Shown here: positions 1 to 6,452 of the stretch, piece after piece
Layout of the letters: the number at the start of each line of letters is the position of its first letter
Numbering within the stretch: position 1 is the first letter of the stretch
Assembly: GCA_937894935.1 (NCBI GenBank)
Contig: CALAYC010000185.1
Coordinates: 1 to 12,464 of the forward strand
Reading direction: 5' to 3'
Length of the DNA stretch: 12,464 bases
From: an uncultured Verrucomicrobiota bacterium
Lineage (GTDB): Bacteria > Verrucomicrobiota > Verrucomicrobiia > Limisphaerales > JADLHS01
The notes under the pieces: model-generated
What the model was told of the DNA's origin: nothing
The model's database searches: none
What the model saw: the letters and a program-made list of their open reading frames with translations, nothing else
Program-made: the position numbers and the translations under genes

Positions 1-1470
1 ATTCCAGATTGGGGGCATAATCGCATTCTAGGCGCGGTGCAATCGCGGCCCGACTGGTGCATCAGCCGCCAACGCACCTGGGGTGTGCCGATTCCCGCGT
101 TTTACGACACGAAGGGCGAAGCCATCCTCGACGCGCAGATCGTCCGCAATGCCGCCGCTTTGATCGAACAACACGGCTCGAACGTGTGGTTCGAGAAATC
201 TGTCGCTGAACTTTGGGCAGCGGTGAAGCCGAAGGATTGGAAAGGGGCCGACGCCGTCGCCAAGTCCAACGACACGCTCGATGTGTGGATTGATTCCGGT
301 TCGTCGTCGCGTGCGGTGATTGCGCGCCGTAAAGAGATTTCCGGTAAGGAAAAAGCGTTTCAGGCTGACATGTATCTCGAAGGCAGCGATCAGCATCGCG
401 GTTGGTTTCAATCGTCGCTGTTGCTCTCGCTCGCCGGCAATGGTGCAGCGCCGTTCAAGACCGTGTTGACGCACGGATTCATGGTGGATGCGGATCGCGA
501 AAAAATTTCCAAGAGTAAGCAGGGCGGTTATGAGAAACCGCAGACGGCCGAAGCATACGTAAAAAAATACGGCGCAGATGTCGTGCGGCTCTGGGTCGCG
601 TCGCAGGATTTCCGCAACGACATCGTCGTCAGCGAAGAACGCATCAACAAAGTCGGCGAGACGTATCGCGGCATTCGCAACGCGCTGCGCTATCAGCTTT
701 CAAATCTTTACGATTTCGATCCCGCGAAGCACAGCGTTGCTGAAGACCAGCTTACCGGTCTGGATCGGTGGATTCTGGATGAGTTTGCCAAAATCGAACA
801 GGACGTGCGGGCGGCTTATGACAAATCTGAGTTCCACGTCGTTTACCAGAAACTCAGCCAGTTTGTGGCGGTGGAATTGTCAGCGATTTATCACGACGTC
901 ATCAAAGACCGCATGTACACGGACGCGGCGGACTCGCCGCGGCGCCGTTCAACGCAGACCGTGTTGCATCGGTTGGTGATCGGGCTGTGCCAGATGCTGG
1001 CGCCGATTCTGGCGTTCACAGCGGATGAAGCGTGGGAATTTATTCCGGGCAAAACGGCGGCGTCAGTGCATTTAACGGATTGGCAACCGACGCCGTTCAC
1101 TCGCAAAGAAGCAGAAGTGGACGCGTGGAAAAATCTCTTCGTATTGCGTGAACTGGCGTTGCCGGAATTGGAGAAAGCGCGACAGGCCAAGCAGATTGGA
1201 AAATCGCTCGAAGCGAAGGTGACGATTAATGGTAAAGGTCCGCTGTTGCTGGACGCGAAGTTGAATCTGGATTCGTTGCGCGAATTGCTGAACGTGTCGC
1301 AGGTGCAACTCAACGAAGAAGGCGGCGAAACGGTGTTTGCGACAGTGAGTAAAGCCGACGGACAAAAATGTGAACGCTGCTGGCATTGGGAAACCGACAT
1401 CGGCGTGAACGCAAAACATCCGACCTTGTGCGGTCGCTGCGCTGGTGCGGTGGCGTCGTTTAAGGCCTGA
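1..1470 (+). CDS. ileS: Isoleucyl-tRNA synthetase, C-terminal half (5' end outside window)
   Basis: Cytoplasmic class Ia synthetase that charges tRNA-Ile with isoleucine. The frame is open from base 1 (first visible residues IPDWGHNRILGAVQSRPDW), so the GTG at 37 is internal and the gene is cut by the window edge. About 489 residues are visible of a protein that is usually 900-950 long. Seen in order: the CISRQRTWGVPIP segment of the catalytic domain, DVWIDSG, YLEGSDQHRGWFQSSL, the KMSKS loop as KISKS (bases 502-516), the GADVVRLWVAS and YRGIRNALRY segments leading into the anticodon-binding helical domain, and a C-terminal zinc finger with paired cysteines CERC (1369-1380) and CGRC (1429-1440). 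Isoleucine in place of methionine in KMSKS is a conservative change. The gene converges on the DUF457 gene with a 48-base gap. The identification is secure. Confidence 0.97.
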   Translation: MPDWGHNRILGAVQSRPDWCISRQRTWGVPIPAFYDTKGEAILDAQIVRNAAALIEQHGSNVWFEKSVAELWAAVKPKDWKGADAVAKSNDTLDVWIDSGSSSRAVIARRKEISGKEKAFQADMYLEGSDQHRGWFQSSLLLSLAGNGAAPFKTVLTHGFMVDADREKISKSKQGGYEKPQTAEAYVKKYGADVVRLWVASQDFRNDIVVSEERINKVGETYRGIRNALRYQLSNLYDFDPAKHSVAEDQLTGLDRWILDEFAKIEQDVRAAYDKSEFHVVYQKLSQFVAVELSAIYHDVIKDRMYTDAADSPRRRSTQTVLHRLVIGLCQMLAPILAFTADEAWEFIPGKTAASVHLTDWQPTPFTRKEAEVDAWKNLFVLRELALPELEKARQAKQIGKSLEAKVTINGKGPLLLDAKLNLDSLRELLNVSQVQLNEEGGETVFATVSKADGQKCERCWHWETDIGVNAKHPTLCGRCAGAVASFKA

Positions 1471-1478
1471 TGTCGAGG

Positions 1479-1505
1479 GCCGAGCGGGGAGTGCCGCTGC
1501 GTGGC
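1479..1505. terminator. Weak hairpin between convergent ileS and DUF457 genes
   Basis: AGCGG (1483-1487) pairs with CCGCT (1494-1498) across a 6-base loop, and GCC (1479-1481) can pair with GGC (1503-1505) after mismatches. It lies just after the ileS stop, where a terminator is expected. No uninterrupted T-run follows on either strand, so intrinsic termination is only a possibility. Confidence 0.25.
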
Positions 1506-1518
1506 TGATTGATTCGAT

Positions 1519-2556
1519 TTAAGAATTTCGGATTGGCGCAGCGATGGTCCGATAGCGTTTGTCCTGACCGGAAATTTCCTGCCAGAGTTCGCCGACGTTG
1601 ACGCGGCGCCGGCGCGTGCGGTTGACCCATTCGACTTCGATTGGCGATTCGGCTGTTGTGAAACGAATTCCCCAGATCGGATCAAATGCCTCTGCGGAAA
1701 GCGAATAACGCATGTCGCCGAGAATGGAGTCATCATCCGGACTGCGTGCGACCCAACCTTCCGAAAACCAGTTGAAGCGTTGGAAAGATTGGTTCTGATT
1801 TCGCTGGCGCTCAGCTTCAGTGAGATTGGCTGCTGTGATTTGCGGCAGCGACCAACCTTCGCGCACGGTCGCCGTTGAAAACCAACCGACGCGGATGCGG
1901 TCCGCGTAGATTTTTCCGTCGCAAATATAGAGCGCGCGCCAGACGACGTTATTGGCGAGCGTGGGCATGATTTCAAATCGCTCAATCTGATGACCGCGCG
2001 TTGTGGCAAGATCGCGTTGTAGCGCAGCAGCGCGGGCTCGTTGTACGCCGCCGAAGGTGAGATAGCACGCGACGAACACGAGGGCGGCTCGGGTGAAATG
2101 AACTTTTTTCCGAGCGAGGGCGACAATTAATCCGCTGAGTAATGCCAGTGTGAAGATTGGATCAACGATGGAAATGAGATCCCAGCCAGCGCGTTGTTTG
2201 CTGAAAGGCCAGAGCAGTTGTGTGCCGTAACTTGTAGCGGCGTCGAGCAGACAATGGCTCGTATAAGTAAGCCAGCAGCAGAGCCAGAGTTTCCGAGCTT
2301 GTGAACGCCATTTGCTTCGAAAGATCCAGAGGCTTGCGACCAACGTTGCGCCGATTGGCGCGAAGAAAAGTGAATGCGTGAAGCCGCGATGATGTTCGAT
2401 GGCGAGAAGCGGATCACTGGTGCTGCGAATAAAAATATCGGCATCCGGAACAAATGCCGCGAGGCCTCCGGTTAACGCCGCGGTGCGCCCGAGCTTTTTG
2501 CCACCGGTAGCGTAACCGAGCGTTGCGCCCAGCAGGATATGAGTCAACGGATCCAT
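1519..2556 (-). CDS. YdjM/DUF457-type membrane-associated metal-dependent hydrolase-like protein
   Basis: A 345-residue inner-membrane protein of the YdjM/DUF457 family (named in databases as LexA-regulated or metal-dependent hydrolase; its true reaction is not established). The family pattern is clear: an N-terminal MDPLTHILLGA, acidic VPDAD (residues 36-40), HHRGFTHSLFF (55-65) and SHCLLDAATSYGTQLLWPF (100-118). These give the conserved His and Asp residues thought to bind metal next to membrane helices. Hydrophobic segments lie at about 62-79, 90-106, 130-148 and 155-170. The C-terminal 170 residues are soluble-looking and include several tryptophans. The start ATG at 2556 gives the standard family N terminus. 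It follows the methyltransferase on the same strand after 64 bases, so it may be the last gene of that operon. Family assignment is confident and function is not. Confidence 0.85.
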   Translation of the reverse strand: MDPLTHILLGATLGYATGGKKLGRTAALTGGLAAFVPDADIFIRSTSDPLLAIEHHRGFTHSLFFAPIGATLVASLWIFRSKWRSQARKLWLCCWLTYTSHCLLDAATSYGTQLLWPFSKQRAGWDLISIVDPIFTLALLSGLIVALARKKVHFTRAALVFVACYLTFGGVQRARAAALQRDLATTRGHQIERFEIMPTLANNVVWRALYICDGKIYADRIRVGWFSTATVREGWSLPQITAANLTEAERQRNQNQSFQRFNWFSEGWVARSPDDDSILGDMRYSLSAEAFDPIWGIRFTTAESPIEVEWVNRTRRRRVNVGELWQEISGQDKRYRTIAAPIRNS

Positions 2557-2620
2557 TGCTGTCGAATCTAGCGGAGCGCGTCAATTACACAAACTCCGTC
2601 CGCAAATCGAGTGGCTGTTG

Positions 2621-3259
2621 TCACGAGCGTTTCCATAAATCCGCGTGAAGTAATCCATGGCTGAAATGCTGTCGCCGTTTTAATTGGAATCCGTGGGCGA
2701 TTAAAAAATTGTCCGGAGGAGTGATGGCGCGGGCCGGGAGATTGGTGGCGCAGCGAAAGAAGCGGTAAGCGATCCATAAAATCAGTTTCGCTCGCATCCG
2801 TTGCCAGCCGTGGGAAGGAACACAGAAATCCGCGAGCAGCCATTGCGCTTTCGGACTTCCGGTTGCGGCGAGATGATGAATGACTTTCGCGAGATCGTCC
2901 GGAGCGAAACAGTCCAACACAAAATTGGTGATGATGAGATCGAACGGTCCCATGTTCGGTGACGGCGCGCGCAGATCGGTTTGTTCAAATCGAAAAGTGT
3001 GCGCTGTTTCTCGATGTCGTTGAATGCGGTGTTGAGCCTGTTGCAACATGGCGTGGCTTTGGTCCAGAACGGTGAAGTCACATCGGGAAAATGTTTTCAC
3101 GCACGCCTCGAGCATTCGGCCCGGTCCTTCGCCTGCGAACAAAACGCGTTTGGGGGCATCAATATCCCCCAGCCAACACGTGCGTACGCGATGCAATAAA
3201 TTCCCCGCAAGAACGCGTTCCATCCACCGGTAGTGCGGTGCGAGGTGATCAAAACTCAT
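2621..3259 (-). CDS. Class I SAM-dependent methyltransferase
   Basis: A 212-residue Rossmann-fold methyltransferase of the UbiE/Methyltransf_11/25 type; the substrate is unknown. Visible are an N-terminal FDHLAPHYRWMERVLAG, typical of small-molecule methyltransferases, motif I VLFAGEGPGR (residues 39-48) for SAM binding, an acidic ribose-binding Asp at 66 (TVLDQS), the motif II-III region FEQTDLR (91-97), and FDLIITNFVLDCF (106-118) ahead of the lid. A longer in-frame start at 3295 exists. I chose 3259 because its ATG overlaps the stop of the VanZ-like gene as ATGA (3256-3259), a normal sign of translational coupling, and because the first residue then sits at the usual domain start. Motif I has AGEGPG instead of the common G-x-G-x-G, which is a mild variation. 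Being coupled to two membrane proteins, it may act on a lipid or quinone-like substrate, but that is inference. Confidence 0.88.
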   Translation of the reverse strand: MSFDHLAPHYRWMERVLAGNLLHRVRTCWLGDIDAPKRVLFAGEGPGRMLEACVKTFSRCDFTVLDQSHAMLQQAQHRIQRHRETAHTFRFEQTDLRAPSPNMGPFDLIITNFVLDCFAPDDLAKVIHHLAATGSPKAQWLLADFCVPSHGWQRMRAKLILWIAYRFFRCATNLPARAITPPDNFLIAHGFQLKRRQHFSHGLLHADLWKRS

Positions 3260-3636
3260 CTGGAAACGACGCGGAGAAGGGGAGTCCGCTGCCACCAGAG
3301 CCAGGCGATTGCGCCGCCAGCGGTGTAGGCCAGGATATCCCGGAGATCTCCAGTAACCGGGAAATATCGCGGCCCGATGATTTCAAACAGCATCGACCAG
3401 ATTACGAGGTGAAAGACGATTTCGCCGAGCTGCGGAAATTCATCATGCGTTCGGAGGCCCAGTTCTCGTTGTATCCAGAGAAGCAAGGGCAGGGCGCAAG
3501 GAATCAGCAGGCAATCGTTGAAATAGCCGTGGAGGAACGGTGAATCTACGTGCGGCAGAATCAACCAGCGATTTAATGCATAAAGGCTGACGCCAAGCAG
3601 AAACAACGGATCGCGCCAGTAACGAAACTGTTTCAT
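3256..3636 (-). CDS. Small VanZ-like membrane protein
   Basis: A 126-residue integral membrane protein with about four hydrophobic segments (residues 10-27, 38-56, 71-88 and 100-116). The arrangement resembles VanZ-like proteins: short helices, a charged residue before helix 4, and a final helix of the form DLRDILAYTAGGAIAWLWW. VanZ itself gives low-level teicoplanin resistance, but most members of this large family have no known function and I do not infer drug resistance here. The ATG at 3636 lacks a Shine-Dalgarno sequence. It overlaps the stop codon of a preceding 22-codon hydrophobic ORF (ATGA), and its own stop overlaps the methyltransferase start in the same way. It is therefore the middle of a tightly coupled set. 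VanZ assignment is by pattern and only moderately sure; that this is a real membrane-protein gene is more certain. Confidence 0.75.
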   Translation of the reverse strand: MKQFRYWRDPLFLLGVSLYALNRWLILPHVDSPFLHGYFNDCLLIPCALPLLLWIQRELGLRTHDEFPQLGEIVFHLVIWSMLFEIIGPRYFPVTGDLRDILAYTAGGAIAWLWWQRTPLLRVVSR

Positions 3637-3701
3637 AGCAGCGCAAAAAGGATTATGCCTCCAACAGCGGTAGCCAGCAGGAATTTCAAGAATACAATCA
3701 T
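3633..3701 (-). CDS. Possible hydrophobic micropeptide, 22 residues, coupled to the VanZ-like gene
   Basis: An ATG at 3701-3699 opens a 22-codon frame (MIVFLKFLLATAVGGIILFA, then LL) ending in TGA at 3635-3633. That stop overlaps the ATG of the VanZ-like gene as ATGA. The whole peptide is one hydrophobic helix with a single lysine. The upstream site is weak: AGG about 9 bases before the ATG. A chance ORF of this size is easy to get, but the ATGA junction, repeated exactly at the next gene boundary, and the pure membrane-helix composition argue for a translated leader or small membrane protein that loads ribosomes onto the VanZ-like start. I do not recognise a family. Alternatively the frame is accidental and the VanZ-like gene is simply leaderless or weakly initiated. 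Confidence 0.4.
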   Translation of the reverse strand: MIVFLKFLLATAVGGIILFALL

Positions 3702-3912
3702 GCGGTCACGATGCCTGTTGCGACGGCGCGAGAAAAATCTTTTCCTTCGAATCGGAGAATCGTTCTGCGGCAACTGGCTGGTTTAGAAGCATCGGCGCAA
3801 AATTTTTATGGGGTGTTTGCGGACGGGAGAAGCGGGTTTTGGAGAATTGTTCCCGCCGGAGGCGTGATGGAAGCTACGGGTGCAAGTGGTTGATCGAACA
3901 CATAAACTGATT
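3702..3912. other. Divergent intergenic region before the membrane-methyltransferase set and the small lipoprotein
   Basis: This stretch must hold the promoters for the leftward VanZ/methyltransferase set and the rightward lipoprotein. A GCGGG (3832-3836) / CCCGC (3852-3856) inverted repeat with a 15-base loop is visible. I found no convincing -35/-10 pair. A 60-codon plus-strand frame beginning at 3711 has no ribosome-binding site and no family resemblance, and I do not call it. Confidence 0.3.
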
Positions 3913-4110
3913 ATGAAAACACTAATGTTAGCAATCGTGGCGGTAGCGTTGGTCGGATGTAACCAGGGAGGCACAGGCGACCAGTATGATACCGACACGG
4001 GAACGGGTTATGACGCAACCAACTCCATCCCCTCTCGTTCACCCAGCCAGGCGGACACTAATAATGTGGGTGACACCTTGAATCAGGGAAGCCCGTCCGG
4101 GCAGCCTTGA
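3913..4110 (+). CDS. Small lipoprotein with a disordered, Asn/Ser/Gly-rich tail
   Basis: A 65-residue predicted lipoprotein. MKTLMLAIVAVALVGC is a short signal peptide with lipobox LVGC, placing the lipidated cysteine at residue 16. The mature 50 residues are rich in Thr, Asp, Asn, Gly, Ser, Gln and Pro with no hydrophobic core, so they are probably an unstructured tether or surface peptide. I chose the ATG at 3913 over an in-frame GTG at 3880 because it puts the charged n-region and lipobox where signal peptidase II needs them. No strong Shine-Dalgarno sequence precedes it. The size resembles entericidin-type lipoproteins, but the tail does not match well enough to name it. The gene converges on the M23 peptidase gene with 6 bases between stops, and a short GC hairpin (GCCC-GTCC-GGGC, 4091-4102) lies at its end. 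A real gene is likely; its function is unknown. Confidence 0.65.
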   Translation: MKTLMLAIVAVALVGCNQGGTGDQYDTDTGTGYDATNSIPSRSPSQADTNNVGDTLNQGSPSGQP

Positions 4111-4116
4111 TGAACG

Positions 4117-5031
4117 TTAGAGTTTTGGTTCGGTCGTCGCGATTGCGACGTCCGAATGTGTGGCAGCCGGAGACGGCAAGGCGGTGTATTTATCCCCTTG
4201 CCACAGCGTGGTGGCGCCGTTGCGCGTGCGGAAACGCACGGGAATGCTCACGCGTTCTTTCCCGCTCTTCGCTTTGAAAACGGAGAAGTGCAGATGCGGT
4301 CCGGTGGAGAATCCAGTGTTGCCGGAGCGCGCGAGCAAATCGCCGTCATTGACCCAGTCGCCTTCCTGCACTTGGACACTTCCTTTCTGCAAGTGGCAAT
4401 AATGCCCCATTGTTCCGTCGGTATGACGAATGATGACGTAGTTGTTGAACTTGTCGAACGCCACGCTCGGGCCGCCCTGGTCCGAGCTGTCTTTGGTTTT
4501 AACCACTAATCCGCCGCGCGCCGCGTGAACGGGTGTTCCTTCCGGCATGCGCCAATCAATGGCGTATTGATTCGCGCCACCATGGGAAAACGAGCCGCCG
4601 TACGCCTGACTCACCTTGTAAGCGCGACCGGTTGCGTAAGGCAGCGAATAAAGATAAGTGTCATCATGCACCGCTTCAGCACTGCCGAGATAATGATAGT
4701 TGGTGTAGGTGTAATGCCACGGCACGTTCGGATCCAACGGCGTGACGCTGAACGCTTCCGTTACCTGATTCGGCGGAAACGTCGCGGTCAGCGGCAACGT
4801 GGTCGAACTTTTCAGATTGGTTAAAGCGTAATGGAACGAGATGGTGACTTCCGCGAGTTCATTGTTTTCCACGAAGATACGGGTCACGTCGCCGTCGGAA
4901 CGCGAGAAGATGCGGACTGATTTGCGTTCGGGATTCGCGGTGCCGCTCGCGGTCGGAATTTGTTGGGAGTGATACGCGCAACCCGCTAACAACGGCAGCA
5001 GCAGTTCAAAACGCAGCAGGCGACGCAGCAT
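4117..5031 (-). CDS. M23/LytM-type metallopeptidase lipoprotein
   Basis: A 304-residue zinc peptidase of the M23 family, which usually cuts peptidoglycan peptide cross-links in the periplasm. The start at 5031 gives a clean lipoprotein signal, MLRRLLRFELLLPLLAGC, with the lipidated Cys at 18. An in-frame ATG at 5106 would add 25 charged residues in front and is the alternative; its upstream GGAC is a better-spaced ribosome site. Residues 20-140 form an N-terminal beta-rich region. The catalytic domain runs from about 140 to 260: SHGGANQYAIDW with His150 and Asp159, MPEGTPVHAARGG, YCHLQKG with His213, and GPHLHF with His246/His248. The usual HxxxD is replaced by QxxxD, and His150, nine residues before the Asp, probably takes its place as in a known-looking subfamily. 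GH43 lies upstream on the same strand after a long gap, so linkage is doubtful. Confidence 0.88.
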   Translation of the reverse strand: MLRRLLRFELLLPLLAGCAYHSQQIPTASGTANPERKSVRIFSRSDGDVTRIFVENNELAEVTISFHYALTNLKSSTTLPLTATFPPNQVTEAFSVTPLDPNVPWHYTYTNYHYLGSAEAVHDDTYLYSLPYATGRAYKVSQAYGGSFSHGGANQYAIDWRMPEGTPVHAARGGLVVKTKDSSDQGGPSVAFDKFNNYVIIRHTDGTMGHYCHLQKGSVQVQEGDWVNDGDLLARSGNTGFSTGPHLHFSVFKAKSGKERVSIPVRFRTRNGATTLWQGDKYTALPSPAATHSDVAIATTEPKL

Positions 5032-5084
5032 GATTCCGATGCGTCGCAATCGCTTTCCGATTTCTTTAGAGTATTTGGCTTCGC

Positions 5085-5258
5085 TCACTTTTGCCTCGGC
5101 GGACATTTTTCGTCCGTTGTTTGCGAAGCATTCTTCCGAAAATCCGGGCGTTGATCATTCGCACTTCCTTCGAATTTCCTGTCCCTGTTTGTATGACAGG
5201 CGTCGATGGCGTCGGTGTATTCGTAAGCCGCCGAAGTAATGAGATGGATGCGTGGCAA
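5085..5258 (-). CDS. Possible small ORF behind a perfect Shine-Dalgarno sequence
   Basis: In the gap between GH43 and the M23 gene, the minus strand carries AGGAGGTG (5273-5266), a full match to the 16S anti-Shine-Dalgarno. A TTG codon follows 7 bases later at 5258. It opens a 57-codon frame (begins MPRIHLITSAAYEYTDAIDA) ending at 5085, inside the longer version of the M23 gene. The product is polar, with no signal peptide or membrane segment, and I do not recognise it. In the same region a GTG at 5276 gives a 63-codon version. The excellent ribosome site stands out because genes here mostly lack one. The TTG start and unfamiliar protein keep confidence low. It could instead be a leader, or a decayed gene whose ribosome site has survived. 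Confidence 0.3.
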   Translation of the reverse strand: MPRIHLITSAAYEYTDAIDACHTNRDRKFEGSANDQRPDFRKNASQTTDEKCPPRQK

Positions 5259-5303
5259 GAGTTTCCACCTCCTCACTACACTCGCTGAATCTTTAAACCA
5301 CTT

Positions 5304-6311
5304 CTAGAGCTTGACGCGTTGAACGCCTTCGAAGGTCATCTTGACCGGTTTGATGAAGCCCTGCTCGTCAAACTCCATTTTATCAATGCAGGTCACGCGA
5401 TGGTTACCATCACGTTCGCCGAGTGGCCGACGATGATAAACGATGTAGTAAACCTCTTTGCCGGGAATTTGAATGACCGAATGATGGCCTGCGCCGGTGG
5501 CGATGGTCGGGTCCTGTTTCAGGATGGTGCCGACACGTTTGAACGGTCCGAGCGGTGAGTCAGCGATGGCGTAAGCGACGGAATAGTTCGGTCCGGTCCA
5601 CCCGCCTTCCGACCACATGAAATAATATTTGCCGTTCCGGATGAACATGAACGGCCCTTCCACATAACCTTCAGGTGTGACTTCTTTAAAAATCGTTCCA
5701 TCGGCAAACGGTTCGAAGCCGGTGAAATCTTTTTTCAATTTCACCACGTTGCAGTGCCGCCAGCCGCCGTAATACATGTAGAACTGGCCGTCCTTATCGC
5801 GGAATACGAATTGATCAATCGGTTGCGCGCCGTTGTGAAATTTATCCACGAGCGGTTTGCCGAGGTAATCTTTGAACGGGCCTTCGGGTTTGTCTGCGAC
5901 GCCGACGCCGATGCCGCCAACTTCGTTGTTGTTCTGAATGTCGTTCGCCGCGAAGAACAGAAAGTATTTACCGTTGTTCTTCACGATGGCTGGTGCCCAC
6001 ATCGCTCGCCACGCCCACTTTACCGCGTTGGTGTCAATGATGCGACTGTGCTTGGTCCAATTGACGAGATCAGGCGAAGAAAATGCGTCGAGAAAAACCT
6101 GCTCGCGATACGGGGCGGAATACGTGGGATAAATCCAAAACTGCTTGCCGAACACCACGCCTTCCGGGTCGGCATACCAACCGGGGAAAACCGGATTGCC
6201 GGAGAACACTGGTGGTTCTGGTGTTTTCGGGGAACGACAACCGGCTCCGATGACAAGGCTGAGAATCAGTGCCGAGCAGAAGGGAAATCGTCGCTGCGAT
6301 AAAATCGTCAT
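5304..6311 (-). CDS. Glycoside hydrolase family 43 lipoprotein (arabinan/xylan-type)
   Basis: A 335-residue five-bladed beta-propeller glycosidase. GH43 enzymes release arabinose or xylose units from plant polysaccharides by an inverting mechanism; the exact substrate cannot be read from sequence. The signal region CSALILSLVIGAGC has lipobox GAGC, so Cys25 is probably lipidated and the enzyme anchored in the outer or inner membrane facing outward. The three expected acids are visible: Asp48 in GWYADPEG (general base), Asp166 in GAQPIDQFVF (pKa modulator) and Glu218 in GYVEGPFMF (general acid). MWAPAIVKNNGKYFLFFAA (104-122) and GAGHHSVIQIPG (273-284) are also typical of the propeller. The length suits a bare catalytic domain without the C-terminal beta-sandwich found in many family members. 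The divergent neighbour at 6453 encodes such a sandwich. The start ATG at 6311 lacks a ribosome site. Family is secure and specificity unknown. Confidence 0.93.
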   Translation of the reverse strand: MTILSQRRFPFCSALILSLVIGAGCRSPKTPEPPVFSGNPVFPGWYADPEGVVFGKQFWIYPTYSAPYREQVFLDAFSSPDLVNWTKHSRIIDTNAVKWAWRAMWAPAIVKNNGKYFLFFAANDIQNNNEVGGIGVGVADKPEGPFKDYLGKPLVDKFHNGAQPIDQFVFRDKDGQFYMYYGGWRHCNVVKLKKDFTGFEPFADGTIFKEVTPEGYVEGPFMFIRNGKYYFMWSEGGWTGPNYSVAYAIADSPLGPFKRVGTILKQDPTIATGAGHHSVIQIPGKEVYYIVYHRRPLGERDGNHRVTCIDKMEFDEQGFIKPVKMTFEGVQRVKL

Positions 6312-6363
6312 GAGCGCAAATTACCGGCGCATTGGAGATTTGTCACTTCGATGATTTCACTGA

Positions 6364-6377
6364 CTGCATCAATGCAG
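6364..6377. promoter_or_regulatory. Operator-like inverted repeat between divergent GH43 and beta-sandwich genes
   Basis: CTGCAT-CA-ATGCAG is a perfect 6+6 inverted repeat with a 2-base centre, lying 53 bases from the GH43 start and 75 bases from the 6453 start. Its position in a 141-base divergent intergenic region and its size suit a dimeric repressor or activator controlling both genes. No regulator gene is in the window, and a 6-bp repeat can occur by chance. Confidence 0.3.
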
Positions 6378-6452
6378 AAATGGTTATTGAAATAATCGGG
6401 TCGTGTAATTGGCGATTGCGTTTCAGCGTTTCGTTGTTTGAATGGCCGCATC

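Noticed and set aside
891..2126. A 411-codon minus-strand frame spanning the end of ileS and part of the DUF457 gene
   Set aside because: It is antisense to ileS and out of frame with the DUF457 gene, both of which have clear family motifs, and its product is Ser/Arg-rich with no recognisable domain.
3711..3893. A 60-codon plus-strand frame upstream of the small lipoprotein
   Set aside because: It has no ribosome site and no recognisable product, and it occupies the region needed for divergent promoters.
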